Assembly: GCA_016169945.1 (NCBI GenBank)
Contig: JADLSH010000199.1
Span: 2,294,001-2,358,000, forward strand
DNA length: 64,000 bases
Direction of reading: 5' to 3'
Source: Trachythela sp. YZ-2020
Taxonomy: Eukaryota; Cnidaria; Anthozoa; Malacalcyonacea; Clavulariidae
The translations under genes and the position numbers were made by a program. Below the pieces are notes generated by a model, which was not told the origin of the DNA, did no database searches, and worked only from the letters and a program-made list of their open reading frames with translations. This document shows positions 47,401-60,700 of the stretch, in pieces (position 1 is the stretch's first letter; each line of letters starts with the position of its first letter).

Positions 47401-50400
47401 AATTATGCGGTTCATGCGGCAAGCAGTTGGCGCCGGTCAACAGCAGAAGTGCGTTAACACTTATAGAAAGAAACCAAATCAAACAACATCTATCACAATT
47501 CTACTTTTTGCCTCTAAATACAAGACTACTAGATGTAATGAAATGAGGGACAAATCACTGATTTAAATCTCGTACACATTCAGAAAAATCACAAAAAAAA
47601 ATCAGCAAAAAAATAAAAATCACAAAAAAAATCACATGTCGTACATTTTTAGGAGTGATTTGCCCCTTGTAATGAAAAGAAATAACATAATGTTATCACT
47701 CCGATAACTGCCAGGGTAGTGCACGTGGGTAGTGCTTTAAAGTGAAACCCATCCACGGTGAGCTAATATTTACAGTTGTACTTTGCATTGTATACTCATA
47801 GAAAACAGCAATAATGTACATTTCCTTACAAAGTCACGTTCAGACGGACAAGTCATTGTCAGTGCTCTGCACGAGTACGGTCAGAATTTTTTTTTGACGG
47901 GTAACAGTTTTATTTGTTTGTGTATAGGACATACAATTAATAGGTTTTCCGTAACAAGTCTCCTTGTTTAAAGTTCTTTGGCTCTTTTCTGTTTTCCTGG
48001 AGCAGGCAGTATACTGCTCAGATTCTCAGAACACAGTTAATTTCGTTCTATCACAGTTAATAGATGAGGTTCTATGACCAAAATATATACCTATTACGAG
48101 CTTTTAGCCACGTTTCTGTGGCCTTCAACACGACAACAGGTATATACATTACTGATGCTTAGAAGGCAACTGTCGACAGCTATTTATATACAAGGGATAT
48201 TATTCATATAGACTAAATACCGTAAAATTATAACCGTAGGCGAGTCACTAAATCTATTAATAAAGTAATTACGGAAATTTAATAGCGGCTGCATTGACTG
48301 CATTGTCTGTGGGTAAAAATAGCATCTCATTTTGGTAGCGTTTCTGCTTCTTATTCTTGGCCGCGATTCCTCCATATTTTTACGCTCGAAAATTGTTTTT
48401 CACCAGGTTTGTTCTGGGCACTAATGTACAGTAAAGAAGGATAATATATTCGTTAAAAGAATATAAATACTAAGTTAAAACGAAGACAAAGAAGATGTAG
48501 ATTATATACAAGAGTAAAAGAAGGCGAAGTCGTGATCACTGAGATAATCGTTCAGCGCATTTCTAAATAGTACAAGTATGACGGATATCCTGTAGTGAAC
48601 TATTAGAGATTAGCCCACCTTGAAAATAAAAACCTTTTATAGCTGATTCTAGTTGAACCTTAGACAGTAATATACTGATCGCATCATTAAACATTCTGGG
48701 TTAAAATTTCAATGATAATTTGAAATCATGAATCGTTAGTGAATCTTTAACGCTATCTTCACCCAGCCAATTACGAATAATCGTCTTAGCTTAAATACAG
48801 TGATTTCGGCAGGCTCTTGTGATAACACAATGAGCCTGCCCCGAAGGCTATGTTTGAAGTAGGATAAACTACTTGAAAATATATTTATAACAAGAATTTC
48901 GAGCTCTAAACGACAAAGTTCTTGCTATATTTTTCAGGTAGTCTGAGTGGCTCTGATCCTACAATCCCTTCAGCAAAAGTATATTCTGACGCCATTTCGG
49001 CACAACGTCACCCATAATGTGAGGACCTCCTTACAAATATTTTAAATCTTATACACACATCAACATGCGCAAGTTGTATAACAAACCTGCAGCAGACTTG
49101 TACCAATGCTGTTTCAACAACTTGTTATCAGGATGTGTTCGCACTGCTTGTTCCCAGCTTGTTGACATCTTGCTACAAGGCTGTTGGCTCAACAGACTTG
49201 TTACAAGTTGTCATTGTCCTGTAATTCAACAACTTGTAACTGACGTGTTACAACTGTTGATAAGCTTTCTACAAGCCTGTTGCAACACAAGATGTGAGAT
49301 TTTACGTGTGTGTAGTGCAGATAAAGACACCCTGAGAACGAGGTCAATATATGCTTTCGAAACAAACCTGTTCAGGTGTGATCTTGGCAGCTGCACCTGG
49401 TTTTTCACCAGTCTTCTTCTCTCTTGTTTTTTTGCCTTTCGTTACGGGCGCATCCATTGAGACTGGGCCATGCCTAATGTATGAATACAATAATGAGTAA
49501 ACACTTAAAACACATATGCTGCAAACACTGTGGGCTAAATTATTCATTTACAAGTCTAATAATAATGGGCTAACTACCCCCAATGTACTACCCAATGATA
49601 GGGCCATACACAGAGGGGACAGCAGGGGCAACTGCCAGAGAAAATATTCTAAAATCAGGGCTAAATAAAGGAAGCACCACTGACGTAAAGCTTTTTGGGT
49701 AATTGTATCAGCATAGGTATTACTATCCCCTGTCTAAAAATTCCTGAATACTGTAGTGTCATGGCTAGGGATGATCTCACTTGGTCATTATTAGAGAGCA
49801 ATAGCTTGCTAGTAGTGAGTCCCTTGTTTTAGTGATCCACAGCCAAGACATGACAAGATGCACATACATGAATTCAACTGCTGCTGTTCTAAGAAAAGAA
49901 TTTGCCGCAATCTTTCCAACGTTTTTCCAATCCAAAGATTCAAGGCTGACATCCTGGGCATTGCCATCCTCGTCTGTTTCATCATCGACACGACGACCAC
50001 CCATAAATGTTATCTAATACAAAGAAAGGTATACATGGATAACTGGTAGTTATCTCGAATGTGTGGTGCCAGTGTAGGTAGTGTCTCTACGAAATACTAC
50101 AGGTCTTTTGGATCAATCTAAAACTTGAAACAACGGCTTGAAACGTTGAAGTTCTTATTGTATTTTTCAGGTAGATTGACCCAAAAGACCTGCAGTATAA
50201 CTAGTAGTTATTGTTGTTGACTTGTCCATCATTTAGGTCATATTCCACCTAAACACAACAATTTCTTACCCTTAAACTATTCCTAATCCTTGCAATTCAA
50301 ACCCTAATCCTACAGTAATCCTAATCCCTACTCTAAAACTAACCCCCAATCCAAACCTAATACTGGCATAGAACTGTGCACCAAAGTTATTGTAACATCA

Positions 50401-51528
50401 TTTTGGGAAAATCATGCCAAGTTCTTGTCTAAAACTTCTTGTCTAACTTCACACAAAGTTCTTGTCTAACTTTCATAAAACATAGTGTACCAGCTTTTCT
50501 GCAAATGTCCGAGGCTCAAAGGTAACAATACCAGTCTGCAAATGTTGTGCTTGTTCAAAACCAAGGTTTGAGACCAAAACAAGAAATTGTGCATCTAAAG
50601 CTGCTTCTCTTGTTCTACGAACTTAAGTGAGAAAAAAGTCAGTGTAAGCATTTGTTAAGCAACTTCCGGCTGATGAGAGATAAGTATAATTCATTTCATA
50701 CTCTCAATTAATATAATACCTTTTTTAAACAACTCATTTCCTTCACCCAAGACTTGATGTAAGCCATCCGAATCAGGCTGCACATATTCATCTCGTTTCT
50801 CTGATAAAAATGATGATAAAAAATGGTCTTAGAGAGTAGACACAAGACTGTTGATATATACTTTTTACGACATACGCGGTGATACACCTCATTTTGAATT
50901 TCTTATTTAGATCTGGATTAGCTATTATACAGTAGTTCTTTTTATGCTGGGAAAGCAAGACAATTCAATTGAAAGAAAGCTCATCCAATTTTCATCCAAA
51001 TTGAACCAAAATTTAATTGATTTGTCCTTGGCCTATGGCCATTTAATAGCTCCACAACACACACACATACACAAACAAACCTAGGTGAAACATAACCTCC
51101 TAGCGGAAGTAATAACCTGGACAAAAGCTGACATTTCAAGGCGAAAGACATTGACTGGTTTGCAATGGGGTAAGCCGAGGCAAAGCAATGGTGGGAAAAG
51201 TCTGTAATGAGGAGATGAAATCTATTTGTCCACGGCAGCTTAAATTGGTTTTTGGAAAGGTGCAGGGTCTGGGACTCCATCCTGGATTCCCCCATGGCAT
51301 TGCCCATTCAACGCAATTCCTTGTCACTGAGTAAGGTTCATGGTGTTTTGGGGTAAGCTTGATCATACTGTATGGGCACCATGACCAATTTATCATGAAA
51401 TATATACCATTAAACATTTCTATATACAAGTACATCAACCTACGCTCAGTGTCAGTAATCAGTTGTCGATATTTAAATCGCAAATTTCTTCTTTCGATGG
51501 GGTCTTCATATTTGTCTCCTTCGCTCAT
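44432..51528 (-). CDS. NSMCE4A: SMC5/6 complex kleisin subunit NSE4
   Basis: Ten exons on the minus strand: 51528-51444, 50800-50720, 50621-50491, 50013-49868, 49473-49368, 47330-47243, 46824-46718, 46608-46560, 46259-46165 and 44530-44432. All phases close, giving 328 aa (human NSMCE4A 385, EID3 333). NSE4 is the kleisin that bridges the SMC5 and SMC6 heads in nuclear DNA repair. Recognisable blocks are LRFKYRQLITDTE, the helical REAALDAQFLVLVSNLG, VTFEPRTFAEKL, DWKNVGKIAANSF, VSFFKFVTNPDSFSQTVENI with FHLSFLI (the C-terminal winged-helix NSE4 domain), LDDDGLPVV and IVSAYKIKKPIIP. A Lys-rich linker (about residues 160-185) separates the two halves. The acidic C-terminus ends DDDMEED. Introns contain several MITEs. 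The gene is tail-to-tail with LYAR and divergent from the downstream + strand gene. Confidence 0.96.
44910..45326. mobile_element. MITE with CTAGTCAATTGAAACCC ends
   Basis: Starts CTAGTCAATTGAAACCC and ends GGGTTTCAATTGACTAG. The interior has repeated GGGGTTTTAAC / GGGATTTTAAC units in G-rich context. It is in the last intron of NSMCE4A. Confidence 0.85.
45778..46053. mobile_element. MITE with ACCATAGTCCCTATAATACA ends
   Basis: Terminal inverted repeats of about 34 bp (ACCATAGTCCCTATAA... through GTCTGGAAACGC) have one mismatch. It contains no supported coding region. In the last intron of NSMCE4A. Confidence 0.88.
46930..47120. mobile_element. MITE of the GGCCTGTTTACACGAT family, copy 2
   Basis: Ends TAAGGCCTGTTTACACGATT and its diverged inverse; the interior matches 22561-22758. 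Lies in NSMCE4A intron 6. Confidence 0.8.
49052..49314. mobile_element. CAAGTTGT-palindrome MITE, copy 3, inverted
   Basis: Begins TACACACATCAACATGCGC and ends GAGATTTTACGTGTGTGTA, the reverse of the copy at 10446; about 85 bp shorter. In NSMCE4A intron 5, 53 bp from the intron's 5' end. Confidence 0.8.
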
Positions 51529-51902
51529 ATTTAACTTTTTAGTACAAAAATAAGACTACTGCTTTAAAAGTTGTTGATCTGCGTACAATAAAACTAATTT
51601 TGCTTTTAAATTTTGCGTTTTATAAACACGGTCGCTCCGCTTCCGCTGGCCTCCACTTTTCCCGCGCTTGCGCGCAATTTTGTTGCTTCAATAACATTCA
51701 CGTAAGACTGATCTATGATTCCGTCGATAAGGATATTGAAAAGAGGCTTAGTAGAGAGGGGGTTTAATAAATTTCTTCATCTAAAAAGGGGGGAGGCTTG
51801 TTAGAGAGGGGGACTTATTTGAGAGGGGGGGCTTATTATGTTAAATATATTATTCTTAAAATCCATAGAAAAATCTGCAATCTTGGACCGTATTAAAATA
51901 AA

Positions 51903-52343
51903 TACCGTATTTTAATACTCGTTTGAGCGCTCTTTAAATTTTTAGTGTTTTTGATGCGGTGCTTATTTGATGGCGGCGCTCTTTAAACATTTATCTATTT
52001 GTATCTGCCTTCACAACGGAATTGCGCGTTTCCAAAGTTCTACAAAGAGAGAGAGAGTTGAACAACAGAACATTGAAATATGCTCACTTTAAACAATGTA
52101 GTACAGGATAATAAATGTCCGAGACTGATCAAAAATTGAGATTGTAGTTGTCTTTCCCTCGAACAATTCGGTCTAACGGTGCTTCAATACTCAGGTTAGT
52201 GCTTCAATTAAAGCCCGCGTTGCCGTGAATACATGCGGCGCTTAACTCGAGGACGGTGCTCTTTAATATTTTCCTCAAATATGCGGGGCTTATTCGAGGG
52301 CGTCGCTTAATCGGGGACGGTACTTAAACGAGTAAATACGGTA
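51903..52343. mobile_element. MITE with TACCGTATTT ends
   Basis: The left end TACCGTATTTTAATACTCGT and the inverse of the right end (TACCGTATTTACTCGTTTAA) are imperfect terminal repeats. The interior has alternating GGCGCTCTTTAAA and GGGGCTTATT-type motifs. It sits between the NSMCE4A start and the next gene, and the left flank (51740-51840) has related GAGAGGGGG...CTTATT motifs. Confidence 0.65.
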
Positions 52344-55300
52344 CCCCTTTGATAAATTTCCTGTTACAACACGCATCAGTTGTACTTCAATCCACTCCCC
52401 CAATTCAATTTTAAGTTTGCGTCATGGCGTAAATTTCAAATGGAGCCGTGTTCCCAATATAGAACTGAGTGAATTTATCAATGTACATTACTGTAACTTT
52501 GGTTATAGAGATGGTCACAACAACTATTTCCAAGGTTGTGGCTACTGACCCAAGGCTGATATTTGCGGCAATTCAAGGAGTGCCAATATGTGTACATTTA
52601 TAAACATTTACGAATATACATGTAAGCATTCATATATATACCACTCAAAATCGTAGAAAATCAACATTGAGTTGGGGGATTGGGGGCTTAAGAACGCAGC
52701 ATGAATTTACATGATGTAATAGGGAATTTATCGTAAGGAGTATGTCGTATGCAAATTTTGTATGAGAGAATGGTACTCTCAACCAGTTATGTCCAAGATT
52801 ACAGCTATTGAAGATGCCTGTGGAGAAGACTATGCCAGCCACCGGTTTGAATTTTTTGCTGCAGAGGGTAACACGTGCTCGCTGATTAGAAAAGGACAAA
52901 AATTGCGCGAGTCATTTATAATAGGTTATAGTAGAATGGAACATAGCAATTTCGTACTGAAAGGCTTTTCTTCGACTTGAAATTAGCCACACTTTCTTTT
53001 GTTTCGGAACATAAAGGACACAAGGATGAAATAATTTTGAGGGTAAAAATGCATGGCTTGACAGGCTTGCTTAAAATAAAACGTTTGCCAGTGAAGAAAG
53101 ACATCAAGAAATATCACGCTGTGTTCGGTGGCATTATTCTTTGCGTTTAACATGAATAACAACTCTATAAAGTTGCAGGAAACATACTAGAATGTATTTA
53201 TGGAAGCTTTGTTGATGAAAGTGAGCCTACGGCCCTACGGTCAATTTAGTGTACTTTACAGCAATTACAGGAACATTATATTCTATTTCTGACCTCGCGT
53301 GATGTTATCGATTGTACAAATATGTTACTAAATTTATCCAGGGCGCTATCAGGAGCATGCGCGTGGCACGCGACTTTCTGCTGACCAATATTATACGTGT
53401 CCGCATGTTCATTTCACTGCGAATGTCATCAAATTTCAAGTGTTGTTGATTTCAGTGTGTATAAATGTCGCCAGAAGCCTTCGTTTTTGCGGGGATTTAT
53501 GCAAAATCTAACGCTTTCGAGGCCGAGCATAGAGTGCTGTGTATTATAGAAAGTGTGTCCTTCGTTTGGTGCCAAACAGAAGTGAAATCCTAGACAGTAT
53601 CGCCGATAAAACTTGCCAGGGACGTCGAGAGCGTTTGGGAGAGCAAAACCCGTTTGCCTTGTATAAACCTTGTCTATATTTATAGCTGCATGAACGTCGG
53701 TGGTCGGAAAATAAAGAGATGGCACACTATACGTCCACTATAAGAGGACCTAGTCATGTTGTATCTAACAGGTAAGCAATTGAGCTGATATTTTCATGTA
53801 AATGAATGGGCAAAGGAAAGCTTTTCTGGTCAGGCAGTCAGCCACTTTGTCAGAGGTTCGTTTCTAGAAAGGCTTTCTTTCGTCGGGGTGGCAGGACACG
53901 CTTTGTAATCTTCGCCCTAATAGCTTCCGCAATACACAACACTCTGTTCTAAATGGATCAGCCGTTTCCTTCAAATATTAGCCCATGGCAAAGCGAAAGA
54001 GTTATTACAACTTGTTTTTGAGCCGAAGTAATTGTTCGCCTGCACGCAGTCGAACTAGAGCAGCTTTTTTCATTGAATATGTGGCCTTACTCGATAGCCT
54101 CACCGAATACCTACCGTCGGCCGTTTAACGTGTCAGATTTCGAGACACAAGCTGGTGAAACTGCTTGGGACACAGCCCTGAATAGGTATGAGAAAATTGT
54201 TGTTTTTGCGGTTAATTTATAAGAGTACTCTTTCTGTGCAAGTTTTAAATCCTCATATTTTGAATGTAGCAAATTACCCGAGGGATTGTTGCTTTGCGTG
54301 TTGTGGTCAGAAAAAAGCACAATAAATCGTCACGGAATCTTAACCAAACACATTGATATTGTACAGCTTTTATTACTCAATTTGTACAGCTTTTATTACT
54401 TCAATTTGTACATTTTATTAAGCTCTATCGTACAACGCGCGCTATCAGTGTTTTGTTGTGATTTCCCGGTTGTTCAATTCGCTTCATGTTGAATGTTTCG
54501 CAATGCCGTGTTTACATTATGTTTTCAGCTCATTGTTTCACATGTATACCGGTATTTCATTCCTGTAGACAAAGCCGTTGTGTCTTAACAGTAAACCAAG
54601 ACAAAACCTTAAGAAAATACGTTTTTATTAACGAAATCTGACTGTTCATTTTTGTAAACTCGCGGAAACGCTAAGCCTTGTTTAGGGTCTAAAGTGCCTT
54701 TCAAGTTTTGTGTGTGAGAATTTACGATAAGATATCGGCTCTAGCACATAATGGTGTTGTGAAATCTGCGGTAAAATACTAAAATCTACATAAAAACTCA
54801 TTTTGAATTATTCGTCAATCAAATGAGATTGTTTGTTTGCATTTTACCTCTTGGTTAGTCAAACATTGAATAGGTAAATTACTTTGCCGGAATGTTGTCT
54901 GGTAGAATTGATGATCACAGTCAATGCCGGCAAAGTAACGTTTTCTTTCATACAAGCAAACAATGTTTGCCGGAAATTGGAGGTGTTGTGAAATCCACAC
55001 ATTGAATTATTTCATTGAATTTTTATAACAATCGCCTGGGGTGTGTGTATAATAATTTTTAAAGATTTAAATTTTGATTGAGTAATTTTCATTGATATTT
55101 CAATTTGATATGTTCAATACCATAACATATGACAGACTCAAGTAGGCTGGGTAACTTTCAAGTAAGCTGCCATCATGATATTGCCAGCCTATGTCAGTAG
55201 TGCTTTGTGTACGAAAGATATTCAATAGACTTGGATATTGGTATGTCTTGGCAATTTTGACTGCCTTCCTTACTTGGTTAGATGACTGCTAATAATGTAT

Positions 55301-57348
55301 GTATATTATATTGGTTATGATATTTCATCAATTTTTATCTTGAGAAATATGACATGACATCTGGTATAGTTGTAACTATAAATATTGGCAGTGCAGATGT
55401 ACCTACCATAAACATGTCATGATTTTGGTTGCAACTACCTTACATTTGTAATCTTTTTCAGGTAGTCTGACCAAAACCATAACAGCTTATTTTATATTAG
55501 TCTACCCACACAAACCCCCATGAATCCCAATAGGATTCAATAGGAATTCATATAGGAAGTTAAGCATCCTATAGGAGTTTTATTGGATTCTTATGTCTTT
55601 GCTTGTTGATACTGCATTTGAAAATAGTCAAATGAATGTGGCAAAGTGATAACATATTTCATGAATGCATAAAGACATAAATTGACACTGAAAGTATTGA
55701 TTATAATAAAAAAATATTAATTTTAAAATTGTGCTCAAGAAGGGGAGCTTATATTTGCTATGTGTAATTGCCCAGTGTTTGGTGTATACTATCAAGTTAC
55801 CACCATACATCAATGTCAATTTATGTTTATAGCCATACTTCAAGTCACATGTGATGGTAAATATAATATAGCACCTATCTTTAGTTAGGCAATGCTGATG
55901 CTATTGATTGACAGTTTATGCATATATAATATAATACAGTACTTTTCTTCACAGCGTGTCGGCCATCCACTTAAACAAGCTACTTAACCCTCAATAATAG
56001 GAAGTTCTCATACATACATGTCTCATAGTGATGTAAAGCAGTGATCCAGTGACAGAACGTGACCTGTTATAATTCCTGTTTAGTTGATTCTTGTTATCCT
56101 AAAACATACAAGACAAAGCATCTGTCAAAGGGTAGTCTTCTACTCTTCTTTATAAGGGAGGTAAGCCTGGCTTGCAGATAACAAAATTCTCCCCAACAAG
56201 TTATATTTACACATGTGTATGAGAAATTGTGGACAAGTTTTTTGTGTGTCAGATCTCCTTGTGTAAAGCAGGACTTCCTATTTAGCTTGTGTACAAGTTC
56301 CAGTTGTTCAACCATACCTGATCGTGTGCCTTCCAAAGTGGCATAGGAACCGGGGGTGGCATAGGAACCGGGGGTGGCATAGGAACCGGGGGTGGCTTAG
56401 GGGCATGTGACCACCCAAGTTCTCAAGCTAAAAAAATGGGAAAAACGCCTTTCTATAATAGAAGACGTGCCATTAAAATGAAATGCCCCTCCAACGTGCA
56501 TTTGCCTCCTACGCTTATGCCCACCCCACTTGAAAATCTACCTTGACTGTACAAGGATATAAACATGAAGTGATGTCAAGGAAAACATAGCAAGTTTTGC
56601 TGTGTACTGATAAATAAAACTTGCAAGAAAAACTACTAACTGTAAGTACTAACTAACTGACTAACAAAGGGCCTAATAATTGCATGCTTTATTACACATT
56701 AAGTTAGTTTTTATTTCATTAGCTGATAATGGCCTTTGCTTGAAAAATATCTTGCCATTGCTAACATCCTTTTGTTATTTTGTATATTTTGGGATAATAA
56801 GAATCAACATAGCAAGATTTTTATTTGAAGAAGCATGCATGCAGACGATTCTGAAACCTCACGCTACACTGTTTGAAAATGTTTAATTGGATTATATGTG
56901 GGACTGCCCGTAAATGGTTCTATTTTGTTTTATTTACTTATTTTGCTATTTTTTCAAGCTGCTTAACGCATTAAGATTAGTGTATGAATGTTTTTTCGTG
57001 TACTAATTCTAAGAATTAATAATACTAATTGATTGGTTTATATAGCACAGATTAGCTTAAATACGGTTGGTAAACTTTCTAACATTACTTTATATAGTAG
57101 TATTTGCCAGCTTCTTTACATGCTTAGTTTAACTGGAGCATTTTCAAGTTAAGTTATATATCTTAATACTGTTTTTATAACTATAATAATAATAATATTC
57201 CTCTTGCATTGCGAGAGTTACTGCGCTATACGTAATTGCGCACCGTCTTAAAGGCTAAGCCATTGGCTAAGCATGTTTTTGTAACATGCAATTCTAATGT
57301 CGAGATGCAGACAATCGTGTGTGTAAAAGTAATCAAATTAGCATGGTG
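52344..57348. other. Upstream region of the 57.8 kb gene; possible 5' UTR exon
   Basis: No protein-family match. A good splice donor (AACAG|GTAAGC) at 53771/53772 follows a less AT-rich stretch (about 53450-53771). This could be a non-coding first exon joined to the acceptor TTTCTTTCAG at 57754, just before the start codon at 57783. The rest is AT-rich with unsupported short ORFs and an 18-bp minisatellite. Confidence 0.35.
56340..56393. repeat. Minisatellite, three 18-bp units
   Basis: Three exact head-to-tail copies of GGCATAGGAACCGGGGGT, followed by a diverged fourth. Confidence 0.9.
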
Positions 57349-57640
57349 TCAGTGGCGTAGGAAACGGGGGGGCCGGGGGGCCGCGGCCCCCCCAATATTA
57401 TATGAGGGGGGGCCGGAATATCTCTCGGCCCCCCCCAAAAAATCAAATAATTTTCATGAAAATGATGGAAACAGCTTAGTTCCCTGAACAAGCTTACTAA
57501 AAGAGGTAGATAAGACTCTGAAACGGCCGTTTCCGGCGATCTGGGGGCTTCAAATTTTAAAAAATTTCGCTCGGCGCCAACCATGGTGGCGCCTCGTGAG
57601 TTTGGGCCCCCCCAATATTGAATACGTTCCTACGCCCCTG
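57349..57640. mobile_element. MITE with CAGTGGCGTAGGAA ends
   Basis: The left end CAGTGGCGTAGGAA and the inverse of the right end (CAGGGGCGTAGGAA) bound G/C-homopolymer-rich subterminal regions. The right half matches 35505-35690 inverted. It ends 143 bp before a start codon. Confidence 0.75.
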
Positions 57641-57782
57641 CATGGTGTGCACTGCTTGTTACTCTGTCTTTGCCAATTTTTCATCAACTCTCATGCGCGT
57701 TTGACTAGGGAACTGATTTATGTGCACGCACTGATTCATACATGTTTCTTTCAGTTGCGTTCAATCAATAAAACCAACAAAA

Positions 57783-60700
57783 ATGATGGATATTTACGAC
57801 AAGACCACGACGGATCACTCAATTTTCATTGGCTACGGTTCAAATGCCAAGCGTATCAAAGATCGTTGGGAGGCGACGAAAAAACAACTTCGCTTCGAGA
57901 ACAACTACGTTGCTTTTAAATGGCTACTGGATAGCTTCGTTGATGATTACCTAAGATCCAAAAATATGGAAGACACAGCAACGCTGACCAGAGACACAGT
58001 GTATATAAAGAAAGAACGACGAGTTGACGAAGTTAGCCCGAGTCAAAGCCGACGATCTGCAAGCCAGAGTCCTTCAAAGACCAGATTTGCAGATGTGACC
58101 GATAGAAAGGAGAATGGCATCATAGACAAACCGTCACATAGGAACGCCTCTGAATCACGTCAACACGTGTCGTCCATGAAAGAACCCAAATCAGTTGAAG
58201 GTTCAAGAACGGTCAGCGGTGATTTGCACATCGCAGGACAGTATTCCTACAAATACGTTCCGGAATATTGGTCTCCATATTACCATTGGCACGGCAATGT
58301 ACCTATGAATTCTCGTATGGTAAATGTTAATTCAATTCCGGGGTCCTCAGTGTACATGATGAAAACCCCCAGTTGTTCATCCCTACCCACCCGAGACACA
58401 CACAAAGTTGTTGGTGGGTTGAGGACAAGCGAATCTCTGAAACAGTTACATAGAGACGGGAAAGATGAACGTGGAGAATCGTCGTCGATGAGTGAAAAAC
58501 GCCCTGCGGTAAATCTGGGATTTAAAACAAAGTCCATGCCAAATCTTCAGTTCATTGCGAAAGAGTGTGAAATGAATTCGGAGGAGGAAGAAGAGATTGA
58601 AAGTGACCCAGAGAGTCAAGGTGATCTCATGGCTCTCTCAAGTCTATCCATGCCTAACCTGCATAAGATCCCACCTGACCGCGTCCCGCTCATGTCTCCC
58701 CCCTCGCGAGGGCATTACGAACCCGCACCACTGCTGCGTGACCGACACGATTCAAGCTTGTCAATGCCAGATCTCCGAATTCCAGGTATTGAACATGACG
58801 ATCGAAAGAAGACAATCCGAGACTTCGTTATGAATCGTCTTACAAGTACAAAGGATCAAGAGCAAGCCGAACGCAAGACGAAAATTTTCCATCCAAACGG
58901 TTACTATCCGCAATCAGCCATGAGGGACTCCGAACGAAAGCGCGTGATTCGTGAACGCTTGCTAAATCGCATGGCGAAACGCAAGCACGAGGAGAACGCA
59001 CCAGCCCCCGGTTCTCATTATAATGGCAAGATGACGTCACAAGTCACCTCACGTCTAAGATTTGCAAAGAAATTACCGCGAGTACCCGAGAGTAGGCTGC
59101 TGTGGCCTGAGAGGAATTATGCGCAAGGCCCTGCACGCGATTCTCGTATGCTAGAAAAGGAAGATCATGCGAATAATAACTGGAAGGTTCCGCAAGCCGT
59201 TGGAAGTCCTGAACAACAAGCAAGAAACATGGTTAGTGATTTACTGTTTACATAAGCCTGGTCTCCATTTTGTCGTGACTGTCATGACCAAGTCATATTC
59301 GACGATGTGAAATAGTCGCCATCTTTGTTTTGTTTTTTGTGCTCTATGCAAATCATTCTTTGTCGATTGCAGAGGTATATCGGCATTCTATTACATCGGC
59401 CACCTTGATATGTTCGCGACCGTTACGACTAAATTGAAACAGGCTTACATAACCGTGTCTTCTCAGTCTTAGTTCGTTGTGTATGCGTCCTCGGTTGCAT
59501 TTAAAGCCTTGTTCACACAAATTTGTTGGCGATTTTTCTCTTCCTGATCGATGTGCTCGAGCGAATGACATATCAACGTATGCCTTTGTAAAACCGATCC
59601 CATAATGGTCATATACTTTTGTTTGTGAGTCTACTCATTCGCATGCGTCAGGAGGACAATAATCGCCGACAAATTGCTAGTGTGAACAAGGCTTTAGGAT
59701 GAGCAGTCCCAGACGAAAGTTTAGTCAAGAGGCGAAAAGACGTACTTGGTTGATCAGATTGAAATCTTAACAAATATAAAACTTCAACGTGAGCCTAGGC
59801 AATGTTTTTATCAGCGACTGCTCACCCTTAAGGCATGTTAAACGGGACATTTTCTGCTGCAATTTGCAACGCAATTTCTGCACAGAGCCATGCCAACATA
59901 GCCCGCGTTTCACTTCACCGATATTATCGTTCTCGTCCATTTCTTTGTTGCCTTCTGGGCATGTGTAGTCTCCCTCGCAGCCGCTCTTTGTGTCGTACTT
60001 GAAAAATAACGGCAAAGTAAAACGAGATTATATGCTCACAGTTTATCTGCGAATATACTTTTTACCCAACATCGTTCTGTGTCCGAAATCGCGTTGCAAG
60101 TTGCAGTAAAACGTGGCCTTCAGGTGCGACCGACGATATGACATTTTCTATATTGAATGAAGTAAGGAACCGGTCATTATTTATGGCAGGGGTGGGGGCT
60201 GAAGAGAAAATGTTTTAAAAAAAAAAAAAATTTTCCACCCTTTTTTTACCAAAAGTTTTTTTTTTTATATTTTATTAAAATTTAAAAATAAAATAAAATC
60301 ATCAACCATTCACCTTTTCATAAATACCAATTTTAAAAAATTATTTTTTTATTTATTATATTTTATTCAGCATTTTAACAGTTTGCATTTTTTTTTTTAC
60401 CCCCCCCCAGACTCCTGTTACCTTTTTTTTCTTCACCCATTTTTTACCCATAAATAATAATGGCCCCCCCCCCAGCCCGGTCCCTAAATTGTATCATGTT
60501 AGTGTCTGTATATACATAACGTAATAATCAAACATTTCACTTTGTTATAACCTATATAGTGGAATCGTTCTCCAGCAAAGAAAGGTCAGACCAGCTCAGC
60601 GATCTGGAACCCAGCTGATGTTCACGTGAAAAGAGAAACCTCGCCATTGGCTACCCAAGATAACGTCATTCCTCAGGAAGCAATGACGTCATCAGTTAAC

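Noticed and set aside
50265..50370. CCTAATCC-rich stretch as interstitial telomere
   Set aside because: The units are irregular and no run of exact telomere repeats is present.
53429..53725. 98-aa minus-strand ORF
   Set aside because: No family resemblance or splice context; it overlaps a probable 5' UTR/promoter stretch of the + strand gene.
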